From NCBI GenBank assembly GCA_003157225.1, contig PMIZ01000203.1:535-15598 (forward strand): DNA of 15,064 nucleotides. The letters are read 5' to 3'. The stretch is from Actinomycetota bacterium. GTDB lineage: Bacteria > Actinomycetota > Thermoleophilia > RBG-16-64-13. The notes under the pieces were generated by a model that did no database searches, was not told the DNA's origin, and saw only the letters and a list, made by a program, of their open reading frames with translations. This document shows positions 1 through 6,928 of the stretch, one piece after another (within the stretch, counting starts at the first letter, position 1; each line of letters opens with the position of its first letter). The translations under genes and the position numbers were made by a program.

Positions 1-69
1 AAATGCGGCAACTGGAACGAGCCTCTGGACAAGGAGCAGGCCCTGCGGCTGCTTGGGGCCATGCGGTGA
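1..69 (+). CDS. C-terminal tail of an upstream protein (partial)
   Basis: Frame 1 reads 22 codons and ends in TGA at 67-69; the 5' part lies outside the window. The visible peptide is KCGNWNEPLDKEQALRLLGA followed by MR. One Cys in a CGNW context could belong to a C-terminal metal site, but a single Cys is not evidence of one. The family cannot be recognised from this tail. The frame fits the coding style of the window, and the stop is followed by a hairpin and a new start signal, which supports a real gene end here. Confidence 0.5.
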   Translation, partial: KCGNWNEPLDKEQALRLLGAMR

Positions 70-119
70 AGCCGCTGCGCCGGCTGCACGCGGCGATCAC
101 GCCGCCGAGGCCCGGGCTG

Positions 120-137
120 CGCCCGCTGACGCGGGCG
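120..137 (+). terminator. GC-rich hairpin after the upstream gene, possible terminator
   Basis: CGCCCGC (120-126) and GCGGGCG (131-137) form a perfect 7-bp stem closed by a TGAC tetraloop. It sits 50 bases past the stop at 67-69 and before the next promoter-like element. There is no T tract after it, so it is at best an unconventional terminator. It may equally be an incidental GC-rich inverted repeat. Confidence 0.3.
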
Positions 138-174
138 GCGCCGGGCGCCCTCCCGCGGCCGCGCCCCGAACCGA

Positions 175-183
175 TGCTATCCT
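175..183 (+). promoter_or_regulatory. Extended -10 promoter element just upstream of the LOG gene
   Basis: TGC followed by TATCCT (178-183) matches an extended -10 (TGN + TANNNT). The ATG at 190 starts 7 bases after the element, where transcription would be expected to begin, and no Shine-Dalgarno sequence lies between them. This predicts a leaderless mRNA, a common arrangement in actinobacteria. No convincing -35 is seen in the very GC-rich DNA upstream. Confidence 0.45.
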
Positions 184-189
184 AGCCCT

Positions 190-678
190 ATGCAACCGGA
201 GTACATCTCGGTGATCGGCGGAGGGCAATGCGGGGCCGCCGAATACGCAGCGGCCATGGAAGTAGGGCGACTGGTGGCGGAAGCAGGCGCAAAGTTGGTT
301 TGCGGCGGACTTTCGGGCGTCATGGAAGCGGCCGCGCGCGGCGCCAAAGAGGCCGGGGGTGTGACCATCGGCGTCCTTCCCGGCCACGACCGCACTCCCG
401 CGAATCCCTATCTGGACCACGTGATCACCACCGGCATGGGTCACGCCCGCAACCTGGCCGTCGTCAGTTCCGGGGACGCGGTCATCGCCATCGGCGGCAG
501 TTTTGGGACTCTCTCGGAGATAGGGCTGGCTGGCCGGCTGGGCAGGCCGGTGGTCATCCTCTCCGGCTGGCGTCTGCAGAACGACCAAAGGACCGAGGGC
601 ATGTGGTACGCGTCGTCTCCGCAGGAGGCCATGGCGCTGGTCCGGCAGGCGCTCCAGCCGCATAGGACGGCGGGCTGA
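190..678 (+). CDS. LOG/TIGR00725-type nucleotide-binding protein
   Basis: This 162-residue cytosolic protein has a Rossmann-like SLOG fold. The N-terminus YISVIGGGQ is the first beta strand and glycine loop. GGLSGVMEAA (residues 39-48) and GMGHARN (82-88) follow, then IGGSFGTLSE (101-110), which corresponds to the PGGxGTxxE phosphate-binding motif of the LOG superfamily. The motif is slightly degenerate, with GGSFGT in place of GGxGT. Members of this subfamily are annotated as TIGR00725 or molybdenum-cofactor-carrier-like proteins, and the true ligand is usually unknown. Cytokinin-type LOG phosphoribohydrolase activity is possible but not shown. The length fits the family. No ribosome binding site precedes the ATG, which fits a leaderless start. 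The stop TGA shares one base with the start of the amidase gene (TGATG), suggesting coupled translation. Confidence 0.85.
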   Translation: MQPEYISVIGGGQCGAAEYAAAMEVGRLVAEAGAKLVCGGLSGVMEAAARGAKEAGGVTIGVLPGHDRTPANPYLDHVITTGMGHARNLAVVSSGDAVIAIGGSFGTLSEIGLAGRLGRPVVILSGWRLQNDQRTEGMWYASSPQEAMALVRQALQPHRTAG

Positions 679-1667
679 TGGCCAAGCGGTCCGAGCGCGA
701 CACCAAGGAACTCATCCGCGAGCTGAAGTCCAAACGCAAGCGGCGCAAGGTGCTGGGCACGTCCCTCAAGAGTGTGGGTGCGCTGGTGATCATCGCGGCG
801 ATCATCGTGGGAATAGTGCTGGCAGCGGACTCGCTTGGCAGCAAGTCCGCGGACTCCACGGTCGCCGGCTTTGTGAGGACCTCCACGACGAAGACGAGCA
901 TCAAGAGCACCACCACGGCTTCTTCGACCACCGAGCGCCCGTCCACCACGGAGCGCCGGGCGTCGTCCACGACGAGCACGGAGCCGTCAACGACGACGCT
1001 GCCCCCCTCCAGCACCACCACGACGAACTGGCTGGCGGGCAAAGTGGTGGTCATCGACCCCGGTCACCAGGGGCGCGGCAGTTCCGCGGCGGAACAGATC
1101 GGTCCGGGTTCCACCAAGACGAAGTCCGAGGTCAGCAGCGGCACCGCCAGCCCCTTCACCGGGACGGCCGAGAGTGTCGTCACGCTGGCGGTCGGCCTCA
1201 AACTCCAAGCGGCTCTCAAGGCCCTGGGGATCCAGGTGGTGATGACCCGGACCACGCAGAACGTCGACGTCTCCAACATCCAGCGAGCCAAGATAGCCAA
1301 TGCGGCCCACGCCGACCTCGCCATCCGGTTGCATTGCAACGGCTCCACCAATCGCTCGGTCCATGGGCTCTTCACCCTCTACCCCGCGTCCATCCGCGGC
1401 TGGACCGACGACATCGCCGCACCGTCCAAGAGGGCGGCCGCTATCATCCAGAAGGCGGCCATCGCGGCAACGGGAGCGCAGGACCGGGGGTTGGAAGAGC
1501 GTAGCGACCTTACGGGCTTCAACTGGTCGGATGTGCCGGTGACCCTGGTGGAGATGGGCTTTATGACCAACGCGGCCGAGGACAAGTTGCTCGAGAGTGG
1601 AACGTATCAGGATAAGATCGTGCAGGGTCTGGTGAACGGAATCGTCGAGTTCTTGAGGGCGGGATGA
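678..1667 (+). CDS. Membrane-anchored N-acetylmuramoyl-L-alanine amidase (Amidase_3)
   Basis: This 329-residue protein should cleave the bond between N-acetylmuramic acid and the stem peptide in peptidoglycan. The N-terminus is strongly basic (residues 1-30), followed by one membrane helix (about 33-50) and a long Ser/Thr-rich linker (about 66-116). The catalytic domain runs from about 120 to 329. The expected zinc and catalytic residues are all present: His130 in IDPGHQG, Glu165 in TGTAESV, His219 in RLHCNG and Glu292 in LVEMGFMTN. The enzyme is therefore predicted to be active, held in the membrane with its domain outside. AGGACGG (664-670) is a plausible ribosome binding site, and the start overlaps the stop of the preceding gene by one base. 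The linker resembles wall-spanning, possibly O-glycosylated linkers of actinobacterial surface proteins; glycosylation is an inference. UDP-glucose dehydrogenase follows after 25 bases. Confidence 0.93.
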   Translation: MAKRSERDTKELIRELKSKRKRRKVLGTSLKSVGALVIIAAIIVGIVLAADSLGSKSADSTVAGFVRTSTTKTSIKSTTTASSTTERPSTTERRASSTTSTEPSTTTLPPSSTTTTNWLAGKVVVIDPGHQGRGSSAAEQIGPGSTKTKSEVSSGTASPFTGTAESVVTLAVGLKLQAALKALGIQVVMTRTTQNVDVSNIQRAKIANAAHADLAIRLHCNGSTNRSVHGLFTLYPASIRGWTDDIAAPSKRAAAIIQKAAIAATGAQDRGLEERSDLTGFNWSDVPVTLVEMGFMTNAAEDKLLESGTYQDKIVQGLVNGIVEFLRAG

Positions 1668-1692
1668 TGAGGCTACCTGAAAGCGGGGCGTC

Positions 1693-2988
1693 ATGAGTCG
1701 CTTGGCGGTGGTGGGAGCAGGGTACGTCGGCCTGGTGACGGCCGCGTGCATGGCCCATCTTGGCCACGAGGTGGTAGCCCTGGACGTCGACAAGGCCAAG
1801 GTGGAACTGCTTCAGGCCGGAGGGGTCCCCATCTACGAACCCGGCCTGGCGGAGCTCATCGCAGGCGCCCGGGAGCGGATCGATTTCACCACAGACCTGA
1901 ACATTGCGTACGCCGGGGCGGAGTTCATCTTCCTGTGCGTGGACACTCCCTCCACCTATTCGGGCGACGCCGACCTGTCCCGCATCTGGCGGGCCCTCGA
2001 CCGGCTGCCGCTGGACGACGCCGAGCGCATCCTGGTCACCAAGTCCACCGTTCCGGTGGGCACCGGCGCGGCGGTGCGGATCGAACTGGCGCAGCGCGGA
2101 TTCACTCACATCCACTATGCCTCCAACCCGGAGTTCCTCCGGGAGGGCACGGCCATCTACGACTTCATGAACGCGGACCGCGTGGTGGTGGGGTCCGACG
2201 AGCCGGGGATAGCCGAGCGTGTAGCCGCCCTGTATCGGGGTGTCGACGCGCCCATGTTGACCACCGACATCGCCTCGGCGGAGATGATCAAGTACGCATC
2301 CAATGCGTTTCTCGCCACCAAGATCAGCTTCATCAACGAGATAGCCAATGTGTGTGAGTCCACGGGGGCGGACGTGACCGTCGTCGCACGGGGGATGGGC
2401 ATGGACGCGCGCATCGGGCCGCAGTTTCTTCAGGCGGGAATCGGGTATGGCGGCAGTTGCTTTCCCAAGGACGTCTCGGCGCTCAAGCAGATAGCGGGCA
2501 ACTGTGGGTATCACTTCCAGCTGCTGAACGCCGTTATCGAAGTCAACGAGCTGCAGAAGCGGCGGGTGATCGGCAAGCTGAAGCGCCATCTAGGGGAAGA
2601 ACTGCGGGGCAAGCGCATCGCGCTGCTCGGCCTCGCGTTCAAGCCCAACACCGATGACATTCGGCAGGCGTCGTCCATCGTGCTCGCGGGACGGCTGCTG
2701 GCCGAGGGCGCGCAAGTGAGCGGATACGACCCCCTGGCGGCCGACGCCATGCGAGCGCTTCTTCCGGCCATGACCTACTCACCTTCGCCAATGGCCGCCC
2801 TTGAGGGGGCCGATGCCTGTGTACTGGTGACCGAGTGGGCGGAGTTTCTCGAGCTCGACTGGGAGCTGGCCAAGGCGACCATGACCCGACCGATCGTCAT
2901 CGATGGGCGCAACGCGTTGGATGGCCGCGCCCTCGTCGGCATGGGGTTCGTCTATGAGGGCATGGGCACGCACGTGAAGCCGGAGTGA
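1693..2988 (+). CDS. ugd: UDP-glucose 6-dehydrogenase
   Basis: This 431-residue cytosolic enzyme oxidises UDP-glucose to UDP-glucuronate with two NAD+, supplying an acidic sugar for surface polysaccharide. The N-terminal NAD-binding loop is GAGYVGL (8-14). NPEFLREG (145-152) and the central helix AEMIKYASNAFLATK (196-210) contain the conserved Glu, Lys and Asn. The catalytic cysteine is Cys256 in GYGGSCFPKD, with Asp260 behind it. The C-terminal UDP-binding domain contains GLAFKPNTDDIR. The length is typical of the bacterial family, and nothing is missing or truncated. UDP-ManNAc/UDP-GlcNAc dehydrogenases share the fold, but the GYGGSCFPKD context and overall pattern favour UDP-glucose. No strong Shine-Dalgarno sequence is seen upstream, and the 25-base gap after the amidase gene suggests the two are co-transcribed. 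Confidence 0.95.
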   Translation: MSRLAVVGAGYVGLVTAACMAHLGHEVVALDVDKAKVELLQAGGVPIYEPGLAELIAGARERIDFTTDLNIAYAGAEFIFLCVDTPSTYSGDADLSRIWRALDRLPLDDAERILVTKSTVPVGTGAAVRIELAQRGFTHIHYASNPEFLREGTAIYDFMNADRVVVGSDEPGIAERVAALYRGVDAPMLTTDIASAEMIKYASNAFLATKISFINEIANVCESTGADVTVVARGMGMDARIGPQFLQAGIGYGGSCFPKDVSALKQIAGNCGYHFQLLNAVIEVNELQKRRVIGKLKRHLGEELRGKRIALLGLAFKPNTDDIRQASSIVLAGRLLAEGAQVSGYDPLAADAMRALLPAMTYSPSPMAALEGADACVLVTEWAEFLELDWELAKATMTRPIVIDGRNALDGRALVGMGFVYEGMGTHVKPE

Positions 2989-3069
2989 CGCGCTCAAGTT
3001 GCGACCTGTCGGCCGATCATGGGTCGGATTCCTGATCCGTTGCCATCCCGCAATCTAGGAGCAGCAAGC

Positions 3070-4464
3070 GTGCGCCGCTGGATCCTCTTTGGTTGTCTGG
3101 GTGTTCTCATTATCTTGATGCTCGAACCCTTGTACGATGCCTGGGTGGTCAACCGGGCCGGCATTCTGATCAATCGCGTGGTGGCCGAGACGGCAGACAA
3201 GCCTCCAAAGACCGGAGCAGCCGCCACCGAACAGGCGGCCAGGACGGCAAGAGCTGTCTCCGAAGCAACGGCCTTGATGGAGACCGCAGCCGCCCGTGGC
3301 CCCCATAGCGCCGCTCGCGAGGTCCCCTTCTGGCGCACCTACGGCGCCGCGGCCGCTCTCGCCCCCTCGGACGCGGCGTTTGCACTTCTTTCGGGCGCTT
3401 CCCGGGACGGCATGCTCGATCGGATAGGCGAACTGTGGCTGGGCGAAGTTGCGTCGGCGACCGACCACCCGAGTGAAGCTACTGCTGCGTACCAGCGTGT
3501 TGACGCAAGCAACCTACTCATCTCCAGGGCCGACGCGTACATGAAATCCGGGGACAGGGTGCGCGCGATCCGGCAGTACGAGTTCGCAAGGATCAGCTTG
3601 GAAGCCGCGATGCAGCGTGAGAGTGCCGAACGGCTCCTGAGCGGGAACGACGACGCGTCCTCGGTAACGGCGGCCCTCATGACGTCGGCGGCGGAGCGGG
3701 TAACGTCCCTCTATCGCATCGGGCGTGGTCTGCTTAACGCCGGCCAGCCTGCGGTAGCCGTCGTTGTGCTTGAAGAGGCTCTGCAGAAGGCAGAGACCGC
3801 CTCTCCCGGATCGGTGGCGGAGCAGTCGCTGAACCTGAATATGGCTCTGGCCTTGGCCCGCACTCTCCCCGATCCTCCGAAGACGTTCACGGCCGTCTAC
3901 CCTTCCTACTACCCCGACGAGAAGGCCGTAGCCTACCTGCTGGTCCTCGCCCGGATACGTGCGCTCGTGCACATGAGCATCGGATCTGGCCCCACCGCTT
4001 CGGTCGACGTCCTGGCCGGACGAATCCTTCTGCTCATCGGCGACGACGAGCAGGCGACGTCCCTCCTCCGCGAAGCCATCCATCTCGACCCGCTCATCGC
4101 CGACGCCTATCTGATGCTGGGGGCCTGGTACGAGAGCAAGGGGATGAAGCTGCTTCCGCTGCAGGTCTATTCAGAGGGAGTGCGTGCATTGCCCGACGAT
4201 GTGCAGATCGCCGTAGCCTACGCTATCGCCTCCTACAAGGTTCTCGCCCCGGCGGAGGTCCTTCCCCTGTTGAGGCAGACGGCGAAGCTGCCGACCAAGG
4301 ACCCCTACCTCTTCGCCGCGCTTGGCGATTGCTATCTGCAACTGGGTCTGATCGCCGACGGGAAACAAGCTTACGAGGAGGGCTTGCGGCGCGCTCCCGG
4401 CGCCAAGCCCCTCCTGCAAAGACTCGAAACACTCGACACGTGGCTCAAGACGCATCATGGGTAG
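3070..4464 (+). CDS. Membrane-anchored TPR protein, partner of the downstream Wzy-type protein
   Basis: The reading frame is open from an ATG at 3019, but that codon has no ribosome binding site. The GTG at 3070 is preceded by AGGAG (3057-3061) with 8-base spacing and places the membrane helix directly at the N-terminus (RRWILFG onward, about residues 2-22), so GTG is preferred; the product is 464 residues. After the helix comes an Ala-rich helical stretch. TPR-like helical pairs occur around residues 120-190 and clear TPR units from about 310 to 460, for example ATSLLREAIHLDPLIADAYL and KQAYEEGLRRAPG. No catalytic motif is seen. TPR proteins of this layout act as scaffolds. The 8-base overlap with the following O-antigen ligase-like gene suggests the two products work together, which is an inference. 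Confidence 0.82.
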   Translation: MRRWILFGCLGVLIILMLEPLYDAWVVNRAGILINRVVAETADKPPKTGAAATEQAARTARAVSEATALMETAAARGPHSAAREVPFWRTYGAAAALAPSDAAFALLSGASRDGMLDRIGELWLGEVASATDHPSEATAAYQRVDASNLLISRADAYMKSGDRVRAIRQYEFARISLEAAMQRESAERLLSGNDDASSVTAALMTSAAERVTSLYRIGRGLLNAGQPAVAVVVLEEALQKAETASPGSVAEQSLNLNMALALARTLPDPPKTFTAVYPSYYPDEKAVAYLLVLARIRALVHMSIGSGPTASVDVLAGRILLLIGDDEQATSLLREAIHLDPLIADAYLMLGAWYESKGMKLLPLQVYSEGVRALPDDVQIAVAYAIASYKVLAPAEVLPLLRQTAKLPTKDPYLFAALGDCYLQLGLIADGKQAYEEGLRRAPGAKPLLQRLETLDTWLKTHHG

Positions 4465-5602
4465 CGTCCCCGGTCCCAATAACGACCTCGCTCTGACCCT
4501 CACCCGCGTCGGCGCCGGGTTCGTCGGGGCGGCGCTGATATTCTCGTTCTGGGCATCGCCCGACCGGGTGGCCAGCCTGCCCTGGTTCCTCATCGGGCTG
4601 GTGGGAGTACTCCTGGTCCTTCTCGTCAGCGGGCCTTTCCTCGCGGCCCTACGCCGGCGGATAGGCGCTGCCCACCTCCTCTGGTTCTTCCTCGCCATCG
4701 GCTACACGACCTTGATAGTCACTTTCCTCACGACACGTTGGCCGGCGTACAAGTTGTCGTGGTTGAACACCGTCTACGCCGCCCTGCCATCCATCCGCTC
4801 GGTGCCCTGGTGGTGGACCCAGGCGGGCCTGCAGCCCAACCAGACCGGGGGCATGATGGCAGTCTGCACCGCCTTCGCAGTGGCGGTCACCTTGGCCCGC
4901 GACGTCCGCGGCCGCTACCGCTGGCCGGCTCTCTTTCTGTCATTGGTGGGATTCGTCGCGGTCTTCATGACCGGGTCGCGAGCAGCACTGGCGGGATTGG
5001 TCGTCAGCCTACTAGCCGTGATCGTGGCGCGGACGAGCCGTTGGCTGTGGGTGTGGGTTCCGGGCCTCGCGCTCGTCGTCCTTGGACTCCTAGCGTCGGG
5101 CACGATGAGCCGCATCGTCGACTTCTTTGTCCACGACGAGACCGTCGACACCAAGCTCGTTGCGCGGCTCGACATCTGGACCTCGGCGCTTCACGGCATA
5201 CAGGACCACTTCTTCAGCGGCATCGGACTTGGCGTCTTCAACCAAGTCATACCTTTCCGCTATCCGTACCACACCGTGGGACTTTCGTATCCCGTATCCC
5301 AAGCCCACAACCTGCTCCTCGACACCGCACTGTCCATAGGGGTGCCGGGCGCCATCGGCTTTGTCGTCGTCATCGTCGGAGTGCTGACCTTGTCCGTTCG
5401 CGGCAGCAAGCAGCAGGGCTTGAGCCGAGTCGTGTGCCTTGCCATACTTGCCTCTGTCACCGTCTATCTCGTCTTTGGCATCACAGACTCGATCAGCCTA
5501 ACCATACCAACCAGTTTCGTTCTTTGGTTATGGGTGTGCGCGCTCGTGTTGCTCTGCACTGCTCGAGAGAAAGATACAATCGGCACTCGAAATCGTGGTT
5601 AG
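4457..5602 (+). CDS. O-antigen ligase/polymerase family membrane protein (Wzy_C)
   Basis: This 381-residue polytopic membrane protein has about ten hydrophobic segments. It carries the landmarks of the O-antigen ligase/Wzy family: MTGSRAALAG (171-180), then an extracytoplasmic loop with ARLDIWTSALHGIQDHFFSG and QAHNLLLDTALSIGVPG (282-298). Arg175, Arg237 and His284 match the positively charged and histidine positions that handle undecaprenyl-linked substrate in WaaL/Wzy enzymes. The likely role is to polymerise or transfer a lipid-linked glycan on the outer face of the membrane. Sequence alone does not separate polymerase from ligase, and glycoprotein O-oligosaccharyltransferases share the fold. 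It begins inside the end of the TPR gene (8-base overlap), so translation is probably coupled. A second family member lies at 9383-11764. Confidence 0.9.
   Translation: MGSVPGPNNDLALTLTRVGAGFVGAALIFSFWASPDRVASLPWFLIGLVGVLLVLLVSGPFLAALRRRIGAAHLLWFFLAIGYTTLIVTFLTTRWPAYKLSWLNTVYAALPSIRSVPWWWTQAGLQPNQTGGMMAVCTAFAVAVTLARDVRGRYRWPALFLSLVGFVAVFMTGSRAALAGLVVSLLAVIVARTSRWLWVWVPGLALVVLGLLASGTMSRIVDFFVHDETVDTKLVARLDIWTSALHGIQDHFFSGIGLGVFNQVIPFRYPYHTVGLSYPVSQAHNLLLDTALSIGVPGAIGFVVVIVGVLTLSVRGSKQQGLSRVVCLAILASVTVYLVFGITDSISLTIPTSFVLWLWVCALVLLCTAREKDTIGTRNRG
5575..5580 (+). promoter_or_regulatory. Possible -10 element for the 80-residue protein gene
   Basis: TACAAT (5575-5580) is a good -10 match located in the last codons of the Wzy_C gene. 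The nearest -35-like hexamer, TTGCTC at 5549-5554, is 20 bases away, which is too far for a standard promoter. The 63-base gap before 5666 is less GC-rich than its surroundings, as promoter regions here tend to be. This is a weak call from the -10 match and position only. Confidence 0.25.
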
Positions 5603-5665
5603 AACTGCTAGCCAGTGCTACTGTTTCGGATACCTAATCGTGTTCATTTGAAAGCGAGGTACACC

Positions 5666-5908
5666 ATGACTAAGGGCAAAGGGTTTGAGTTGGTACCCGC
5701 GCGCGTCCCGGCCAGGCAGCGGTCGAGCTTCTACAAAGAGATCGTCACCGAGTTCCTGTCCGGGCGCGAGCAAAGCGTGACCGTCGCGGGCACCGATCGC
5801 AAATCCGCCACTCTCGTGCAGGGGCTCCGCAAGGTGATCCAGTCCGAGGGGATCAAAGGCGTGAAGGTGGTCCAACGTTCTCAGGACGTGTACCTGGCCA
5901 AGGGCTAG
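5666..5908 (+). CDS. Small basic protein of unknown function (80 aa)
   Basis: The ATG at 5666 is chosen over an in-frame ATG at 5615 because AGCGAGG (5653-5659) lies 6 bases upstream and because the sequence from MTKGKGFELVP onward looks like a compact domain. The 80-residue product is soluble and basic, with no signal peptide, membrane segment or Cys. A helix around residues 20-33 is followed by a strand-helix-strand pattern: SVTVAG (37-42), ATLVQGLRKVIQSEG (48-62), then KGVKVVQRSQDVYLAK (64-79). I do not recognise the family. The Lys/Arg content and fold pattern would allow nucleic-acid binding, but no motif proves it. Its gene stands alone between the Wzy_C gene and a convergent zinc-ribbon gene, with its own ribosome binding site, so it may be transcribed separately. 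Confidence 0.7.
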   Translation: MTKGKGFELVPARVPARQRSSFYKEIVTEFLSGREQSVTVAGTDRKSATLVQGLRKVIQSEGIKGVKVVQRSQDVYLAKG

Positions 5909-6042
5909 CCGCGAGGACCACGGAGGCTCGGGGATCCCATTCTGCTTGTGACCGTCGGGCGGTGGCTTTTACTCCGCTTGAAACGCGGGGAGGAAGACGG
6001 CTCAAGGTCCCTGATCGACGCCAGGCGCACCACGAGAAGTGA

Positions 6043-6057
6043 CCGCCTCAATGGCGG
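6043..6057. repeat. Hairpin-forming inverted repeats between convergent genes
   Basis: The 217 bases between the stops at 5908 and 6126 hold no convincing gene. CCGCC (6043-6047) pairs with GGCGG (6053-6057) around a TCAAT loop. A 10-base palindrome, GCGGCGCCGC, lies at 6075-6084. GCACC (6083-6087) can pair with GGTGC (6096-6100), followed on the plus strand by a short T run near 6107-6111. Any of these could end transcription from the convergent genes, but none has the strong stem plus T tract of a textbook terminator. Confidence 0.3.
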
Positions 6058-6125
6058 CCCCTTCCTTGTGACTAGCGGCGCCGCACCACCTCATCGGTGC
6101 TTCGTGCTTTTCCCAGCTGGCTGCT

Positions 6126-6638
6126 CTACCTGTTGTCCGGCTTGTCGCGCAAGCGGAGCGCGAGGCCGACCCCTTCAAACAGCACCCAACTCGCCACGAA
6201 CAAGAAGCCGGCAAAGAACAGCGAAATGAAGAACTCGACGATCGTGAACTTGTTCCCGGCCATGGCCACGAGAATGATGTTGAACAAAACGTAGAGCCCG
6301 ATCAACCCGAGGACGACCCACCAGAGCATCTTCAAGGTGCTGCGCTTCAACGAGCCCTGGAAGCCGAAGAGCCCTTGTCCACCGGACCGATACTGTTCGC
6401 TCGCCGGCGCGGCGTAGCCATATTGGGGCTCAGGTGGAGTCGAAGCGCCATACGGCGCCCGCGGAGCATACGACTGCGGGGGGGCCGCCGGTCCGGGAGC
6501 CGGAGCCTGGGCCGAAGAGTAGGCGGCAGCCGTGCCAGGCGCCGGCGCAGCCGGCATTCGAGTGCCGCATTTCTCGCAGAAATCGCCGCTCACCTGCATA
6601 TTGCCACAGTTTGCACATGTCCTTAAGACATCAGCCAC
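6126..6638 (-). CDS. Zinc-ribbon protein with Pro/Ala-rich linker and two membrane segments
   Basis: This 170-residue protein is encoded against the flow of the locus. The start is GTG (complement of 6636-6638), preceded on the minus strand by AGAGGAGG four bases upstream; no in-frame ATG is available nearby. The N-terminus has a C-x2-C-x9-C-x2-C zinc ribbon (Cys8, 11, 21, 24). A Pro/Ala/Tyr-rich disordered region follows (about 29-88), then two membrane helices (about 104-127 and 132-154) with a short basic tail. The ribbon should be cytoplasmic. Proteins of this layout are common in Gram-positive genomes and their functions are mostly unknown. Here it sits inside a glycan locus and is transcribed divergently from the dehydratase gene, so it may be a bystander insertion or a membrane accessory factor. 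Confidence 0.85.
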   Translation of the reverse strand: MADVLRTCANCGNMQVSGDFCEKCGTRMPAAPAPGTAAAYSSAQAPAPGPAAPPQSYAPRAPYGASTPPEPQYGYAAPASEQYRSGGQGLFGFQGSLKRSTLKMLWWVVLGLIGLYVLFNIILVAMAGNKFTIVEFFISLFFAGFLFVASWVLFEGVGLALRLRDKPDNR

Positions 6639-6928
6639 GGCGCCTCCTCTAACGCGGTCATACGACGCTTACACGGTACGTTGCCCTGCCGACGGTGTCA
6701 AATCGTTGCCGCTCGGTCGGTCGGAACAGCAAGTTGCCGCAAATGGTGTCTAAGGGCTACCGTCATGCCCGCCGATAACCTAGTTGCCACCTATTCTAGA
6801 TTTCCGGGGAGTACGGTATTGTCTAGGCGTCCATACGAATGTTGCGCGAGCTTGAAGGCTCTCATGGCCAGGCCGGCCCGGTGCGCTCGACCCCGAGGAA
6901 GCGCGACGTTCCGGAAAGGCGTGCGCTG
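6639..6928. promoter_or_regulatory. Divergent regulatory region between the zinc-ribbon and dehydratase genes
   Basis: No credible gene was found in these 290 bases. The frame of the dehydratase is open back to 6839, but the part before 6929 lacks family sequence. The region is less GC-rich near 6770-6840. The hexamer GTTGCC occurs four times on the plus strand, at 6680, 6705, 6733 and 6783, and GGTGTC occurs at 6694 and 6745. A weak promoter candidate is TTCTAG (6794-6799) with 17-base spacing to TATTGT (6817-6822). It would serve the dehydratase with a leader of about 100 bases. No known riboswitch core was recognised. Confidence 0.4.

Noticed and set aside
678..1667. Ser/Thr-rich stretch of the amidase as a frameshift or repeat expansion artefact
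   Set aside because: The frame continues cleanly into a complete catalytic domain with all four key residues, so the stretch is a genuine extracellular linker.
1561..2589. 342-residue reverse-strand open frame opposite UDP-glucose dehydrogenase
   Set aside because: It is antisense to a complete, well-recognised enzyme, has a His/Arg/Gly-rich composition typical of shadow frames in GC-rich DNA, and carries no motif.
5948..6294. Short plus-strand open frames between the convergent genes
   Set aside because: They lack a ribosome binding site, run into the minus-strand zinc-ribbon gene and read as low-complexity Arg/Ser/Pro sequence.
6639..6928. Cyclic-di-GMP or other known riboswitch upstream of the dehydratase
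   Set aside because: I looked for conserved riboswitch cores and found none. The region shows only short direct repeats and a weak promoter-like pair.
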